From: Metabacillus litoralis | GTDB lineage: Bacteria; Bacillota; Bacilli; Bacillales; Bacillaceae | Reading direction: 5' to 3' | Length of the DNA: 64,000 bases | Assembly (NCBI RefSeq): GCF_007994985.1 | Contig: NZ_VOQF01000015.1 | Span: 1-64,000, forward strand | Shown here: piece by piece, positions 40,401 to 49,352 of the stretch | Layout: each line of letters starts with the position of its first letter | Position numbering within the stretch: the first letter of the stretch is position 1 | The notes under the pieces: model-generated | What the model was told of the DNA's origin: nothing | Databases searched by the model: none | The model's input: the letters and a program-made list of their open reading frames with translations, nothing else | Position numbers and translations under genes: made by a program

Positions 40401-42684
40401 TTATCAAGTCAGCGGTGTGGCTGATCCACACACATCACTTTCTTTGCTATTTTCTGATGGTGAAAATACACTAACACAAACAGTCGAATCAGATGAAAAT
40501 GGAGTTTTTGAAATGAACGTTGATATGAGTACGCTAACCGATGGAGAAATTCATGTCTCTCTTCAAACAAAAGATTCTGCTGGTAACGTAGGAGAGCTTA
40601 GGCCTGCTATTATAACAAAAGATACAACTTCACCTGCAGAAGCGGTTGTGACAGTGGCGCCATATATTAATCAAGAAAATATGAGTGCATATAAAGTTAG
40701 TGGAGCAAGTGTTGAAGAAGGAGCGACTGTTACAATTACAGCAACTGATGGAAGTACAACATTGGAAGAAACAGCTTTAGTTATAAATGGAAGCTTTTCT
40801 ACAGATCTTGATCTTTCAACACTAAAAGAAGGGGTCATTACTTTTACGATCACACAGAGAGACAGAGCAGGAAATACAAGCATTGTACAGGCATCTACGA
40901 TTGAAAAAGATTCAATGATAAAAGAGCCGATCGTTTCTAAAAATGGATTTCGCTATGAAAACCTTCAGTCGGTTTATACATTGATTGGAACAGCTGAGCC
41001 AAATGCTACAATTGATGTGGGAGTTAGGAATCAAAATGGAGAAAGTCTTTTAACCACTTCTTCAGAAGCAGACAACAATGGCTTTTACACAATTTCCATG
41101 TATCTAGATGTTTTAGAAGCAAGAGGAAATATTACAGTATCCATCTCACAAACAGATTTGGCAGGAAATATAAGTGAAATCAAAACAATTACTCTTCAAG
41201 CTCATACAGTTAGTGAAGGAGAAACACTAGAGGATATTGCGAAAAGGTATAACACATCCGTTGTAGCACTAACATCTCTTAATCAGCTTTCAAGCAGTAT
41301 TGTATCCGCAAACCAACAGCTGTTATTGCCTATTAGTGCTAGTGAAGTGATTAATTTAGGTTATATGTATTTTGGGAATACAAAAGATTATATCAATATG
41401 GTAAATTCAACTTCACATTCAGTAAATGTTGTGGCGCCGAGTTACTTTGATATTCATCCTGATGGAACTTTAAAACTCACGTATCAAGTAGATGCTTCTT
41501 TTATATCGATGATGCATATGCAAGGAAAACGAGTTGTTCCTTTCTTAAGTAATCATTGGGATCGAGAACTTGGACGTGCGATGCTAGCAAATAAAGAACT
41601 AGCAGCACAGCAAATAGCAGATGCTATCGAACGATACAATTTAGACGGTGTGAATGTTGATATTGAAAATGTCACAGCTGAGGATCGTCAAGATTATACA
41701 GAGTTTGTTCGTCTTTTACGTGAGAAAATTCCAAGTACAAAGGAAGTATCTGTTGCTGTTGCAGCAAATCCAAATGGATGGACAACTGGTTGGCATGGTT
41801 CCTATGATTATACAGAGCTAGCCAAATACGCTGATTACCTTATGATTATGAGTTATGATGAAAGCTATCCTGGTGGAGAAGCAGGCTCAGTTGCAAGCTA
41901 TAATTGGGTGGAGAGATCTGTTCAATATGCATTAAGTCAAAATGTTTCCAGTGATAAGATCGTTCTAGGTGTGGCACATTTTGGAAGGTATTGGATGGAA
42001 GGAGCTTCATATGGAGGACATGGTATCTCAAACTCTCAAGTGCAAATGATGATTGACAGATACGATGGTGAAGTCATATTCGATGAATTAAGTAAAACAC
42101 CAAAAGCGATCATTACGATTCGAGAAGGTGATCCGGTAACTGTTATTGGTGGAAACACTCTTGAACCAGGCACATACGAAATATGGTTCGAAAACGAAGA
42201 ATCCATTTCACATAAGCTATCTCTAGTTAGTCAATATAACCTCAAAGGTGTAGGAAACTGGAGTATTGGCCAGGAAAACACAGAAGTATGGAAAACGTAT
42301 GCCACATCACTTCCACAAACATTAGCAGTAGCAACAACAGCTGTCACATCACCTAGTTATTTGGAATACAGAGTAGTAGCAGGTGACACACTATGGCTAA
42401 TTGCCCAAAGAAATAATACAACGGTTCAAACAATAAAAGAAATCAATGGATTATCATCAGATTCTTTAACAATTGGTCAAATTTTAAAGCTGCCTCAAAA
42501 ACAACAAGAACCAGTTACTGAGGTTACTGTTAGTACAACTACGTATAAAGTGTTAAGTGGTGATTCTCTATCATTGATTGCTAAAAAGTTTAATACTACG
42601 GTTACAGCGATTAAGGAAGAAAATCATTTATCCTCAGATATGATTTATGTCGGGCAAGTACTAGTGATTCCTAGTGCTACATGA
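37411..42684 (+). CDS. Giant LysM / Ig-repeat / GH18 cell-wall hydrolase
   Basis: 1757 residues from ATG 37411. Residues 1-65 are a conserved Bacillus N-terminal module (YTLIIYLDSYLTEFSDEF...KFPNIPIKTAKVM) followed by a membrane/export segment. Five LysM repeats (~100-390, consensus YTVVSGDSLSLIAKKFNTT) come next, then nine Ig-like repeats of ~90 residues (~400-1260, ending GNKSE...KDT), a sixth LysM, a GH18 barrel (~1312-1630) with the complete motif DGVNVDIE (~1412-1419), and two more LysM. GH18 enzymes linked to LysM in Bacillus (YaaH/SleL type) act as N-acetylglucosaminidases on peptidoglycan. The Ig stalk would reach out from the wall. Confidence 0.85.
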   Translation: MKFDRYEVKLDQQNNYTLIIYLDSYLTEFSDEFHSLQIEKQDLQKNIRQLIKTKFPNIPIKTAKVMAGTIIVTTLYFYGTPGLQNQKMVSAQTLQGVQHDTYKVAPGDSLSLIGKKFNVSISTIKTLNNLTSDTIFIGQTLKLPFFTYTVVSGDSLSLIAKRYNTTTEQIASFNELTSYTINIGQKLKIPLNISTPVQEPVSRPIEPVIKEDTYTVVSGDTLSLIAKKLNTTVENLRTLNNLTTDMIYVGQVLVVTKPVQETVIQEPTNSPEPVPPENATTYTVVAGDSLSLIAKRFSTTVASIQENNQLTSTVIRVGQVLKIPTNQEMVVTPEIVKEENAPIVSTSTYTVVSGDSLSLIAKKFNTTVTALKENNKLTTDIIYIGQVLTIPQSAQQAPTDTIAPTAPVIEVPNVINQYLTSNVSLSGTSEENATIVVRINDQQQNSKSFEFEADNNGHYQQNVDISMLNDGIITVTAIAIDRAGNKSNEVEVAVKKDTLSTTPSITTPVMKQENMNSYSISGTADAGSMVSITASDHTKNISTETIANERGEFQMFINVSSLQDGDITITAKAIDSSKNESDATTKIVTKDTTTAIPRMVPISFINLNSSTNVVVEGSSEMNTSILLTATDGIQEVREEVKTDETGTFQQTLDLSTLNDGSITITSISTDAFGNKSEAATISVEKDTKSSEPILELVDDVTSQNAHQYQLSGLTEENAVVILSIRDEQNQTIEKEMRADENGRFAGSVDLRSLNEGNLTINSYSIDELENKSSVYQGTIGKNTFVSPLNLELPSYINIENETNVSIAGFALPGAAILMTFTDKNNTVENVETTANEDGEYEVIVDLSALQDEEIIVTAFQTSVAGIKSEGAENRLVKDVGIPIAPTFHNSSYINSENQYAYDLSGSAEENALISITIIQQNDHSIDLETTSDESGEFTIPVDLSSFNDGDILFTLTQSDSAGNKGESISKVLIKDTISPTNVELNALRSIFSGNVYNYQVSGVADPHTSLSLLFSDGENTLTQTVESDENGVFEMNVDMSTLTDGEIHVSLQTKDSAGNVGELRPAIITKDTTSPAEAVVTVAPYINQENMSAYKVSGASVEEGATVTITATDGSTTLEETALVINGSFSTDLDLSTLKEGVITFTITQRDRAGNTSIVQASTIEKDSMIKEPIVSKNGFRYENLQSVYTLIGTAEPNATIDVGVRNQNGESLLTTSSEADNNGFYTISMYLDVLEARGNITVSISQTDLAGNISEIKTITLQAHTVSEGETLEDIAKRYNTSVVALTSLNQLSSSIVSANQQLLLPISASEVINLGYMYFGNTKDYINMVNSTSHSVNVVAPSYFDIHPDGTLKLTYQVDASFISMMHMQGKRVVPFLSNHWDRELGRAMLANKELAAQQIADAIERYNLDGVNVDIENVTAEDRQDYTEFVRLLREKIPSTKEVSVAVAANPNGWTTGWHGSYDYTELAKYADYLMIMSYDESYPGGEAGSVASYNWVERSVQYALSQNVSSDKIVLGVAHFGRYWMEGASYGGHGISNSQVQMMIDRYDGEVIFDELSKTPKAIITIREGDPVTVIGGNTLEPGTYEIWFENEESISHKLSLVSQYNLKGVGNWSIGQENTEVWKTYATSLPQTLAVATTAVTSPSYLEYRVVAGDTLWLIAQRNNTTVQTIKEINGLSSDSLTIGQILKLPQKQQEPVTEVTVSTTTYKVLSGDSLSLIAKKFNTTVTAIKEENHLSSDMIYVGQVLVIPSAT

Positions 42685-42697
42685 TTTTAGTTATAAA

Positions 42698-42730
42698 AAT
42701 AAGAGCGCAGATTGACTGCGCTCTTATTTA
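42698..42730. terminator. Bidirectional terminator
   Basis: AATAAGAGCGCAG / CTGCGCTCTTATT with a 5-nt loop, between the giant hydrolase and the converging SCO1 gene. Confidence 0.85.
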
Positions 42731-42818
42731 GTACATTATTTTAAAACAAAGTTTAAAGCTTGGTATTGATTTCTACCACTTTGATGATTGGAGAAAAATA
42801 AAGAAACTCTTACTTAGA

Positions 42819-43376
42819 TCAGTTTAGTTCTCTTATCGCAGCAACTATTTCCTCAAAATGACTTTGCTGAAAGCCATAGCTATTAACAACCTCACCCTGT
42901 TGATTGATCAAATAAAAGCTTGTTGAATGAATAACTTGATCAGAAGAAGAGGGCTTTTGAATAAGTGTTTGAAATTCCTCTCTTGCAAATGCTTCGATTT
43001 CAGCTTGGTTATAACCAGTCAGCATATGCCAATTGGATGAATTCGTTGTGAATTTGTCCATGTATTTTTTTAATACATCAGGTGTATCAATTGTTGGATC
43101 CACACTAAAGGAAACAAGCTCAACATCAAGATTTTGGTTTTTTAGTTCTTTTTGAAGAGCTGCCATATTTGCTGTCATTGGTGGACAAACCGTATCACAA
43201 TTGGTGAAAATAAAATTTGCAATCCACACCTTACCTTTAAGATTTTCAGAACCAAAGGATTGTCCATTTTGGTTAGTATACGAAAATGGCTCCATTTGAA
43301 AAGCTGCTTCTTTGTTACCGTTACAAGCAGACAATAGTAAACAACAAAAAATGAGTAATAGTAAAGTTTTTTTCAT
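42819..43376 (-). CDS. SCO1/SenC-family copper/thiol lipoprotein
   Basis: 185 residues. Lipoprotein signal MKKTLLLLIFCCLLLSAC, thioredoxin fold with ANFIFTNCDTVCPPMTANM (CxxxC) and the distant ligand His in DQVIHSTSFYLI: the Cu-binding set of SCO proteins, which assemble CuA of cytochrome oxidase. ATG after GGAGGATTTT, ~20 bp after the histidine kinase gene, so it is the last gene of that operon. Confidence 0.87.
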   Translation of the reverse strand: MKKTLLLLIFCCLLLSACNGNKEAAFQMEPFSYTNQNGQSFGSENLKGKVWIANFIFTNCDTVCPPMTANMAALQKELKNQNLDVELVSFSVDPTIDTPDVLKKYMDKFTTNSSNWHMLTGYNQAEIEAFAREEFQTLIQKPSSSDQVIHSTSFYLINQQGEVVNSYGFQQSHFEEIVAAIRELN

Positions 43377-43397
43377 AAAATCCTCCGATACGATTTG

Positions 43398-44798
43398 CTA
43401 ATCATAGGAAATGAGGGGTAGTTTAATTGTCACAACTGTTCCTTCGTAACTTTCACTTGTGATCGAAAAGGTGCCGTTGTGTAAAGCTATAATTTGTTTG
43501 ACAATTGATAATCCTAAGCCTGTACCACCAGTAGATCGACTTCTAGCTTTATCTGTTCTGAAAAAACGTTCTCCAATTCTATCAATATCTTCCTTGTTAA
43601 TACCTTGGCCTTTGTTGGTAACAGAAAGAACCATCATGTTATGTTGCTCTTTTAATTCAATAAACACTTCACCATTTTGTGATGAGTATTTAATCGCATT
43701 ATCGATCATGTTATACATAACCTGCTGCATTCGTTTAACATCTCCGACAATGATGATATCTTCCTGAATGGAAGTTCTGCACAATAGGTTATTCTCAGAT
43801 AAACGTATTTTAAAAAGATCAATTGTATCTAAAAGAACCTGGGCTATTGCAATGGGCTCTTGATCTACTACATATAAATTTTCCTCTAAATGATTGAGCT
43901 CGATTAAATCATGTAGAATTTGGTTAAGCCGATTCGTTTCTTTTTCAATTGTTGTTAAATAGCTATCCCTTTCTTCCTTTGATTCATATAGCTGCTGCTT
44001 GAGTGCATGAGTATAGCCATTAATATATGTAAGAGGAGTTCTTAGTTCATGAACAATATTGGAAAGAAACTCTTTTTTTCGTGTTTCTTGTTCCTCCAAT
44101 GATGAACTCATTGAATTAAATGCTTCGGCCAGTTTTCCCACTTCATCTGAATTTGTTGATCTGATACGATTTGAGTAATTACCTTTTGCGATCTCCCCAG
44201 ATAAATTTTGCATCGATGTTAATGGTTTAAAAAGAGAAAGCCTAATTTTATTAACTATCAACAACAAGATAATGAAAAAGATGCTTCCTGCTAAAATAAG
44301 AATTGGAAGACTCTCTTCAAACACATCATGTAATTCGGCTAAAGGAACATATATATATACAATTCCGATCAAATCTGATTGACTTTGAATGGGAAACATC
44401 GCTCCAACGATATTTCGATCAAACTCAGAAACATAGCCTTCTTTTAGGATGTAATTTCCTTTAGCTAATGTTGCTTGATCTTCAGGACTTATTAATGTGC
44501 TATTTGCGATTTGATAGGGAAAAAGAACCTTTAGTTCATCAACCGAATTCACCACGATAACCTCATATTCAGAGACAATATTAAACCAATGAATTTTTTC
44601 AATAATATCTTCATTTAATGATCCATAATGAAAATGGGATGCTGTATTTTCACCTTGATATATAACAGATTCCCGAATGCTTTTTAGGTATAAATCTTTA
44701 TATAAAAAATGCAAAAAGAAAAATGAAAACAATATGGTGCAGCTAATACTAAGAAATATAAGAAGAAATACTTTTTTACTTAATGAGAAATTCCTCAC
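43398..44798 (-). CDS. Sensor histidine kinase
   Basis: 466 residues, GTG start. Two membrane helices (~10-30, ~165-185) bracket an outside sensor domain; HAMP follows (LFKPLTSMQNLSGEIAKGNYSNRI). H-box FLSNIVHELRTPLTYINGY, N-box MIDNAIKYSS and G-box GGTGLGLSIVKQI are complete. It pairs with the response regulator 3 nt upstream; that gene's stop overlaps the GAGGTG site. Confidence 0.88.
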   Translation of the reverse strand: MRNFSLSKKVFLLIFLSISCTILFSFFFLHFLYKDLYLKSIRESVIYQGENTASHFHYGSLNEDIIEKIHWFNIVSEYEVIVVNSVDELKVLFPYQIANSTLISPEDQATLAKGNYILKEGYVSEFDRNIVGAMFPIQSQSDLIGIVYIYVPLAELHDVFEESLPILILAGSIFFIILLLIVNKIRLSLFKPLTSMQNLSGEIAKGNYSNRIRSTNSDEVGKLAEAFNSMSSSLEEQETRKKEFLSNIVHELRTPLTYINGYTHALKQQLYESKEERDSYLTTIEKETNRLNQILHDLIELNHLEENLYVVDQEPIAIAQVLLDTIDLFKIRLSENNLLCRTSIQEDIIIVGDVKRMQQVMYNMIDNAIKYSSQNGEVFIELKEQHNMMVLSVTNKGQGINKEDIDRIGERFFRTDKARSRSTGGTGLGLSIVKQIIALHNGTFSITSESYEGTVVTIKLPLISYD

Positions 44799-44801
44799 TT
44801 T

Positions 44802-45473
44802 TTACACCTCAAATTTATAACCTTTTCCCCAAACAGTTTGAATAAGAGATCCATGCTGCTTTAGTTTTAAACGCAGAGTTTTTATATGTGTATCAACAGT
44901 TCTTTCGCTACCTGTGTAATAATCTCCCCATATGGATTGTAAAAGCTGTTCTCTTGAAAATAGCTTTCCTTTATTTTTTGCTAAGAGAAATAATAGTTCA
45001 TATTCTTTTAAAGTAAATGAAAGTGGTTGATCCTCTAATTTAACAGTATGTGAAGCAGTATCGATAGCGAGTGGTCCTAAAATTAATCTTGAAGAAGGAA
45101 GTGATGAAACTTTTGCTCTTCGAAGAACAGATTCAATTCTGGCTAACAATTCACCTGGATGAAATGGCTTCACAATATAATCATCACCACCTAATTTTAA
45201 TCCATGAACTTTATCCCATTCTTCTCCTTTAGCTGTTAAAAAGATAAGCGGAATATCGTGAATTTTCTTTACTTCACTAGCAAATGTGAATCCATCTATA
45301 AAAGGCATCATCACATCAACTATAAGAAGATCAGGTATGTTGTTTTTTATTTTTGTAAGAGCATCGATTCCATCTGTTGCTTGTAAAACTGTATAACCTT
45401 CCTTTAATAGAAAAGTTTGCACGAGATTTCTCATTTGTTCTTCATCATCAACAATCATTATGGTTAAATCCAT
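44802..45473 (-). CDS. OmpR-family response regulator
   Basis: 223 residues from ATG 45473 (GTGAGG 8 nt upstream). Receiver with acidic pair VDDEEQ, phospho-Asp in LLIVDVMMPF and Lys in FHPGELL-preceding IVKPF; C-terminal winged helix (FSREQLLQSIWGDYYTGSERTVDTHIKTLRLKL). Its operon with the kinase and SCO1 faces away from the PepSY/YtkA pair, which it may control. Confidence 0.88.
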   Translation of the reverse strand: MDLTIMIVDDEEQMRNLVQTFLLKEGYTVLQATDGIDALTKIKNNIPDLLIVDVMMPFIDGFTFASEVKKIHDIPLIFLTAKGEEWDKVHGLKLGGDDYIVKPFHPGELLARIESVLRRAKVSSLPSSRLILGPLAIDTASHTVKLEDQPLSFTLKEYELLFLLAKNKGKLFSREQLLQSIWGDYYTGSERTVDTHIKTLRLKLKQHGSLIQTVWGKGYKFEV

Positions 45474-45688
45474 CTTACGTACCTCACTCATTAACAATCT
45501 GATTATTTATCATACACCTAATTATAAAGACAAATTGTGAAGTTTTTGTGGAATTGAGATCTTTCTTCACTAGAAATCTACTACTGCATTAAAAACAACA
45601 ACAAAAAAGTTCAATTTCTTCACTTTTTCAACACATTAGTTTTTTATGATGTTATCATAGAAAACTAATTGAAGAGGAGTTATAGAGA

Positions 45689-47047
45689 ATGACGAAAGAG
45701 AAGATAAAACCTGATAAACAAACTCAATCATTATATAAAACAGTATGGAGATGGCACTTTTACGCAGCTCTTATTTTTGCACCGTTTCTGATTATTCTTG
45801 CATTTACAGGCTCGATTTATTTGTACAAGCCTCAAATTGAGAATTTGATTTACAAAGATCTTTACGAGGTAACACCTCAGGAAGATAGAGTCTTAGCTTC
45901 TGAACAGATCGAGAAAGTGAAAGAAAAATATCCAGATGGACTTGTGACGAAGTATCGACCTGGTGAAACCGATAATCGATCTAGTGAAGTAAGTGTAATA
46001 AATGATGGGAAATGGCTAACAGTTTATAGTGATCCTTATACAGGTAAAATAATCGCCGAATTAAATAACGATGACAAAATCATGGATAAAGTGGAAGAAT
46101 TCCATGGTGAATTAATGGCTGGAACACTTGGTGATCGAATTGTTGAGCTAGCAGCGTGTTGGGGAGTTATTCTCGTTATAACTGGATTATATTTATGGGT
46201 CCCGAAAAAGAAATTTGCTATTTCAGGAGTCCTTATTCCACGATTTAATAAAGGAAAGAAGATACTAGTTAGAGACTTGCATGCTGTTCCTGCGTTTTGG
46301 ATTGCTGGAGGAATGGTGTTTTTAATTATGACAGGACTTCCATGGTCTGGATTTTGGGGAACTCAATTTCAAAATATAGCAACACAATCTGGTGTAGGAT
46401 ATCCACCTTCAGTTTGGAGTGGTGAAGCTCCAACATCTACAATTAAAACAAAGGATATTGCAGATGTACCTTGGGCAGCTGAAAATTTAGACATTCCTTC
46501 TTCAGATGTTGAGGGGTTTACTCCGATATCAATCGATGAAGTTGTCACAATAGCAAACAGAGAAGGAATTGATCTTAGTTATTCAATTTATTTGCCAAGT
46601 GAACCGAGTGGAGTATATACGTTATCAGCTTATCCACCTAAAGCACAAGATGAACTAACAATGCATGTTGATCAATACACAGGAGCCATTTTGACTGACT
46701 ATCATTTTAATAACTATGGAATTGTAGGAAAAATTGTTGCCTTGGGAATTACTTTACACAAAGGAACACAATTTGGTTGGTTCAACCAAATTATTAGTCT
46801 TTTAATCTGCTGGGGAATTATTTTTGTCGCATTAAGCGGATATTATTTATGGCTTCTTCGCAAAAAGAAACACGACATTAGCGCACCTAAAGCACCAAGT
46901 GCATTAAAAATGAAATCATATTTAATTCTTTTAATTGTACTTGGCTTGATCTTCCCATTAGTAGGATTGACTCTGATCATTGTGTGGTTAATAGATTTGT
47001 TGATCATCCAAAGAAGTTCAAATTTGAAGAAGACTTTCAATGCTTAA
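45689..47047 (+). CDS. PepSY-associated membrane protein
   Basis: 452 residues with four main membrane helices (first: FYAALIFAPFLIILAFTGSIYLY; last: LILLIVLGLIFPLVGLTLIIVWLID) and PepSY-like outside segments (LASEQIEKVKEKYPDGLVTKYRPG, YTGKIIAELN). His residues near helices (VEEFHGELM, ITLHKGTQFGW) resemble the haem/metal-reductase type found with siderophore and copper systems. ATG after GAAGAGGAG. Confidence 0.8.
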   Translation: MTKEKIKPDKQTQSLYKTVWRWHFYAALIFAPFLIILAFTGSIYLYKPQIENLIYKDLYEVTPQEDRVLASEQIEKVKEKYPDGLVTKYRPGETDNRSSEVSVINDGKWLTVYSDPYTGKIIAELNNDDKIMDKVEEFHGELMAGTLGDRIVELAACWGVILVITGLYLWVPKKKFAISGVLIPRFNKGKKILVRDLHAVPAFWIAGGMVFLIMTGLPWSGFWGTQFQNIATQSGVGYPPSVWSGEAPTSTIKTKDIADVPWAAENLDIPSSDVEGFTPISIDEVVTIANREGIDLSYSIYLPSEPSGVYTLSAYPPKAQDELTMHVDQYTGAILTDYHFNNYGIVGKIVALGITLHKGTQFGWFNQIISLLICWGIIFVALSGYYLWLLRKKKHDISAPKAPSALKMKSYLILLIVLGLIFPLVGLTLIIVWLIDLLIIQRSSNLKKTFNA

Positions 47048-47064
47048 TAAAGGAGGGTACAAAA

Positions 47065-47535
47065 ATGAGAAATAAATCTTTCTATCTATTACTTATGTTA
47101 TTACTATTATTTCTAAGTGCATGTTCGAATCAAAAAGATGTTGCCATGTTATACCCTCAGGAATCACCTATTAACATTGATATTCTTCTTCCTGAGACAA
47201 TTACTGTTAATGAAAATACAAACTTCAAAGTTCAATTAACTCAAGCTGGAAAAGCAGTAGAAAACCCAGACTTTGTTCATTTTGAAATTTGGAATCAAGA
47301 AGGAACTGTTTATCATTCAATGGAAGAAGCTGTTGAAGAAGGAAACGGTATTTACAGTTTAAGTAAAGAGCTTGAACAGGAAGGTCTATATTTTATTAAA
47401 ATACATGCGAGCAGCAATGGATCGATCATCATTCCTCAAAAGCAATTTGTAGTTGGGAGCTTAACGGAGAAGGATGTGGCATTTTTATTAAATGGCACAA
47501 AACCGGATGTAGAAGGACACGATTCCCACCATTAA
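47065..47535 (+). CDS. YtkA/FixH-like lipoprotein
   Basis: 156 residues from ATG 47065 (AAAGGAGGG). Lipoprotein signal MRNKSFYLLLMLLLLFLSAC; a YtkA-like sandwich (PITVNENTNFKVQLTQAGKAVENPDFVHFEIW-type sequence, then GLYFIKIHASSNG). The His-rich tail (EGHDSHH) fits metal binding. It is co-transcribed with the PepSY gene and close to SCO1, so a copper or oxidase role is plausible. Confidence 0.78.
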   Translation: MRNKSFYLLLMLLLLFLSACSNQKDVAMLYPQESPINIDILLPETITVNENTNFKVQLTQAGKAVENPDFVHFEIWNQEGTVYHSMEEAVEEGNGIYSLSKELEQEGLYFIKIHASSNGSIIIPQKQFVVGSLTEKDVAFLLNGTKPDVEGHDSHH

Positions 47536-47938
47536 ATGTAAAATTCATTATCATCTGAATTAGATAGCTTGCATTCGATAAATAAGGCGTGAAAAGATGA
47601 GAAGATGACGTGTAAACCGAGATTGATGGTCGACAACATGATGAGTGGCGTGAAAAGATCAAAGAATGGTCGATAAAAAAGAGAGCTTGACACGTAATTA
47701 TGAAAAGATGACGTGCAAACTGAGTTTGATGGTCAATAACTAAGCAAGCATGGCAGTGAAGAGGATTCGTTAGATGGTTAGTTGACTTACCGGTAGTAGG
47801 AAACACCTACAATTAAAAAATGGGCTTCATTTTAGGCTGTTTCATGAATACTTTCTCCAACTAGACGGGCTCCAAAGTTCGATAAACGTATATACTATTT
47901 CGAGTGATACTTTTAACAATCGAAAGGAAGATGTATAA
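47536..47938. other. Gene-free spacer containing a repeat cluster and the leader of the next gene
   Basis: No gene seen. 47586-47740 holds the repeats listed next; 47816-47938 is AT-rich leader DNA with an AAAGGAAG site before the small sporulation-type gene. Confidence 0.5.
47586..47740. repeat. Cluster of degenerate direct repeats
   Basis: A 36-nt unit starting AAGATGACGTG and ending ATGGTC.A.AAC occurs at 47602-47637 and 47705-47740 (31/36 identical). GGCGTGAAAAGAT occurs at 47586-47598 and 47647-47659, and AATGGTCGATAAA at 47665. No palindrome typical of CRISPR, and spacing is irregular. Confidence 0.65.
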
Positions 47939-48178
47939 ATGTACGGTTACGAAAACAACAGTCCACATTTAGCTGGGGCAAACACTCCACATATGAATGC
48001 AGCAGCAAATATGCCTCATCAGCCTATCATGCCATATACGTATGAAGCTCCTGCTTACGGTTACGGATATTGTGCTCCTGCACCAACTTATAGACCTAAT
48101 AATACATTCGCGCTTATCGTTGTGTTATTTATTTTACTAATCATTATAGGTGCAACGATTTATGGTAGTAATTGTTAA
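47939..48178 (+). CDS. YjcZ-like small sporulation membrane protein
   Basis: 79 residues. Pro/Tyr-rich N-terminus ([20 protein letters not shown]) and C-terminal [20 protein letters not shown], the signature of the YjcZ family of Bacillus spore-associated small proteins. The N-terminal extension is longer than usual for the family. Confidence 0.75.
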   Translation: MYGYENNSPHLAGANTPHMNAAANMPHQPIMPYTYEAPAYGYGYCAPAPTYRPNNTFALIVVLFILLIIIGATIYGSNC

Positions 48179-48190
48179 CACAAATACGTA

Positions 48191-48225
48191 AAAAAAGACA
48201 CTATGAATTAGTGTCTTTTTTTATT
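48191..48225 (+). terminator. Terminator of the YjcZ-like gene
   Basis: AAAAAAGACACTA / TAGTGTCTTTTTT stem with a 5-nt loop. Confidence 0.85.
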
Positions 48226-48400
48226 ATGTTGTTTTTTATAGAGTCATTGATTTACTATTCACTATAGTGGTAAAACGAAATTATTATATTTTTACAACCT
48301 ACGTAAACCAAGATATTATAAATAAACGGTAAAAAATTAAGAAGTGCCAAAACTTTTATTATTTTAGCATCGTCTAATGTATGGAAGGGAGCAGATTACA

Positions 48401-48934
48401 TTGGAAGAAAGTATGACTCAACACCTTATTATAAATGATAGAGAAAAATTAATAGATCAATTAATGGATCAATATGGAAATGCAATATTACATCTTGCCT
48501 ACTCCTATGTAGGGAATAAAGAGGTTGCAGAAGATCTTACTCAGGATATATTTGTGAAGTGTTATCAAAGATTAGATCAATATCAGAATAAATCTTCATT
48601 AAAAACGTGGCTCTGGAAAATTGCGATCAATCATTGTAAAGATTATTTAAGAAGCTGGCATTATAAACATATCGTTGTTTCTGATGAGCAGGACAAACAA
48701 ACTTCAAGTAGAGATAATGAAGTAGAACAACAAGTTTTTCAAAAATATGAAGATGAACATTTAGTGAAAACGGTGTTCAGTTTACCAGATACATACAGGG
48801 AAGTAATCTATTTATTTTATTTTGAGGAACGATCGATTAAGGAAATATCCAATCTGACAAATGTGAATCAAAATACGATTAAAACCAGGCTGAAGAGAGC
48901 CAAGGAAATCTTAAAAGAGTGTTTGGAGGTATAG
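48401..48934 (+). CDS. ECF sigma factor
   Basis: 177 residues from TTG 48401 after GGAAGGGAG; the upstream ATG at 48377 lacks a site. Region 2: YGNAILHLAYSYVGNKEVAEDLTQDIFVKCYQRLDQY...LKTWLWKIAINHCKDYLR. Region 4: LPDTYREVIYLFYFEERSIKEISNLTNVNQNTIKTRLKRA. No anti-sigma gene follows; instead a PadR regulator and a SEDS-like protein do. Confidence 0.85.
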   Translation: MEESMTQHLIINDREKLIDQLMDQYGNAILHLAYSYVGNKEVAEDLTQDIFVKCYQRLDQYQNKSSLKTWLWKIAINHCKDYLRSWHYKHIVVSDEQDKQTSSRDNEVEQQVFQKYEDEHLVKTVFSLPDTYREVIYLFYFEERSIKEISNLTNVNQNTIKTRLKRAKEILKECLEV

Positions 48935-48936
48935 AT

Positions 48937-49347
48937 ATGGATGATCAATTGAAACAATTTAAACACGCTATGAAAAGAACTGTATTACAAGAGCTTAATT
49001 TTACAGAAGAACATAAAAAAAGCATTAGACAGAGAATGAAACAAATTCAAACAACGTCAGAGGCAGAAATATTATTGGCGGTTTTTCAGCTACTGAAGCT
49101 AAAACGATCAGGTTTTGAATTAAGTAGATTAATGCGTGCAAGAGGGATAGAAAGATTTGAAAATGAAGAGGGTCTTCTTTACATGTCTTTACATAAATTC
49201 GAACAAAAGGGTTACTTGAATATATATTGGGAAGATGATGATATAAAGCTTTATGAGCTTAATAATAAAGGATTGAAATTATTAAAAAAGCTTGAACATA
49301 AAAACGATGCTACGTCATACTTTCAAAAAGAAATATATGAGAGGTAA
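48937..49347 (+). CDS. PadR-like regulator
   Basis: 136 residues from ATG 48937 (TTGGAGGT upstream). ILLAVFQLLKLKRSGFELSRLMRARGIERFENEEGLLYMSLHKFEQKGYLNIYWEDDDIKLYELNNKGLKLL is a PadR winged helix with a short N-terminal extension. It starts 2 nt after the sigma gene and 5 nt before the SEDS gene, which argues for one control unit. Confidence 0.78.
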   Translation: MDDQLKQFKHAMKRTVLQELNFTEEHKKSIRQRMKQIQTTSEAEILLAVFQLLKLKRSGFELSRLMRARGIERFENEEGLLYMSLHKFEQKGYLNIYWEDDDIKLYELNNKGLKLLKKLEHKNDATSYFQKEIYER

Positions 49348-49352
49348 CAGTT

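Noticed and set aside
47586-47740. Possible CRISPR array
   Set aside because: Only two full units, irregular spacing, no dyad in the repeat and no cas genes in the window.
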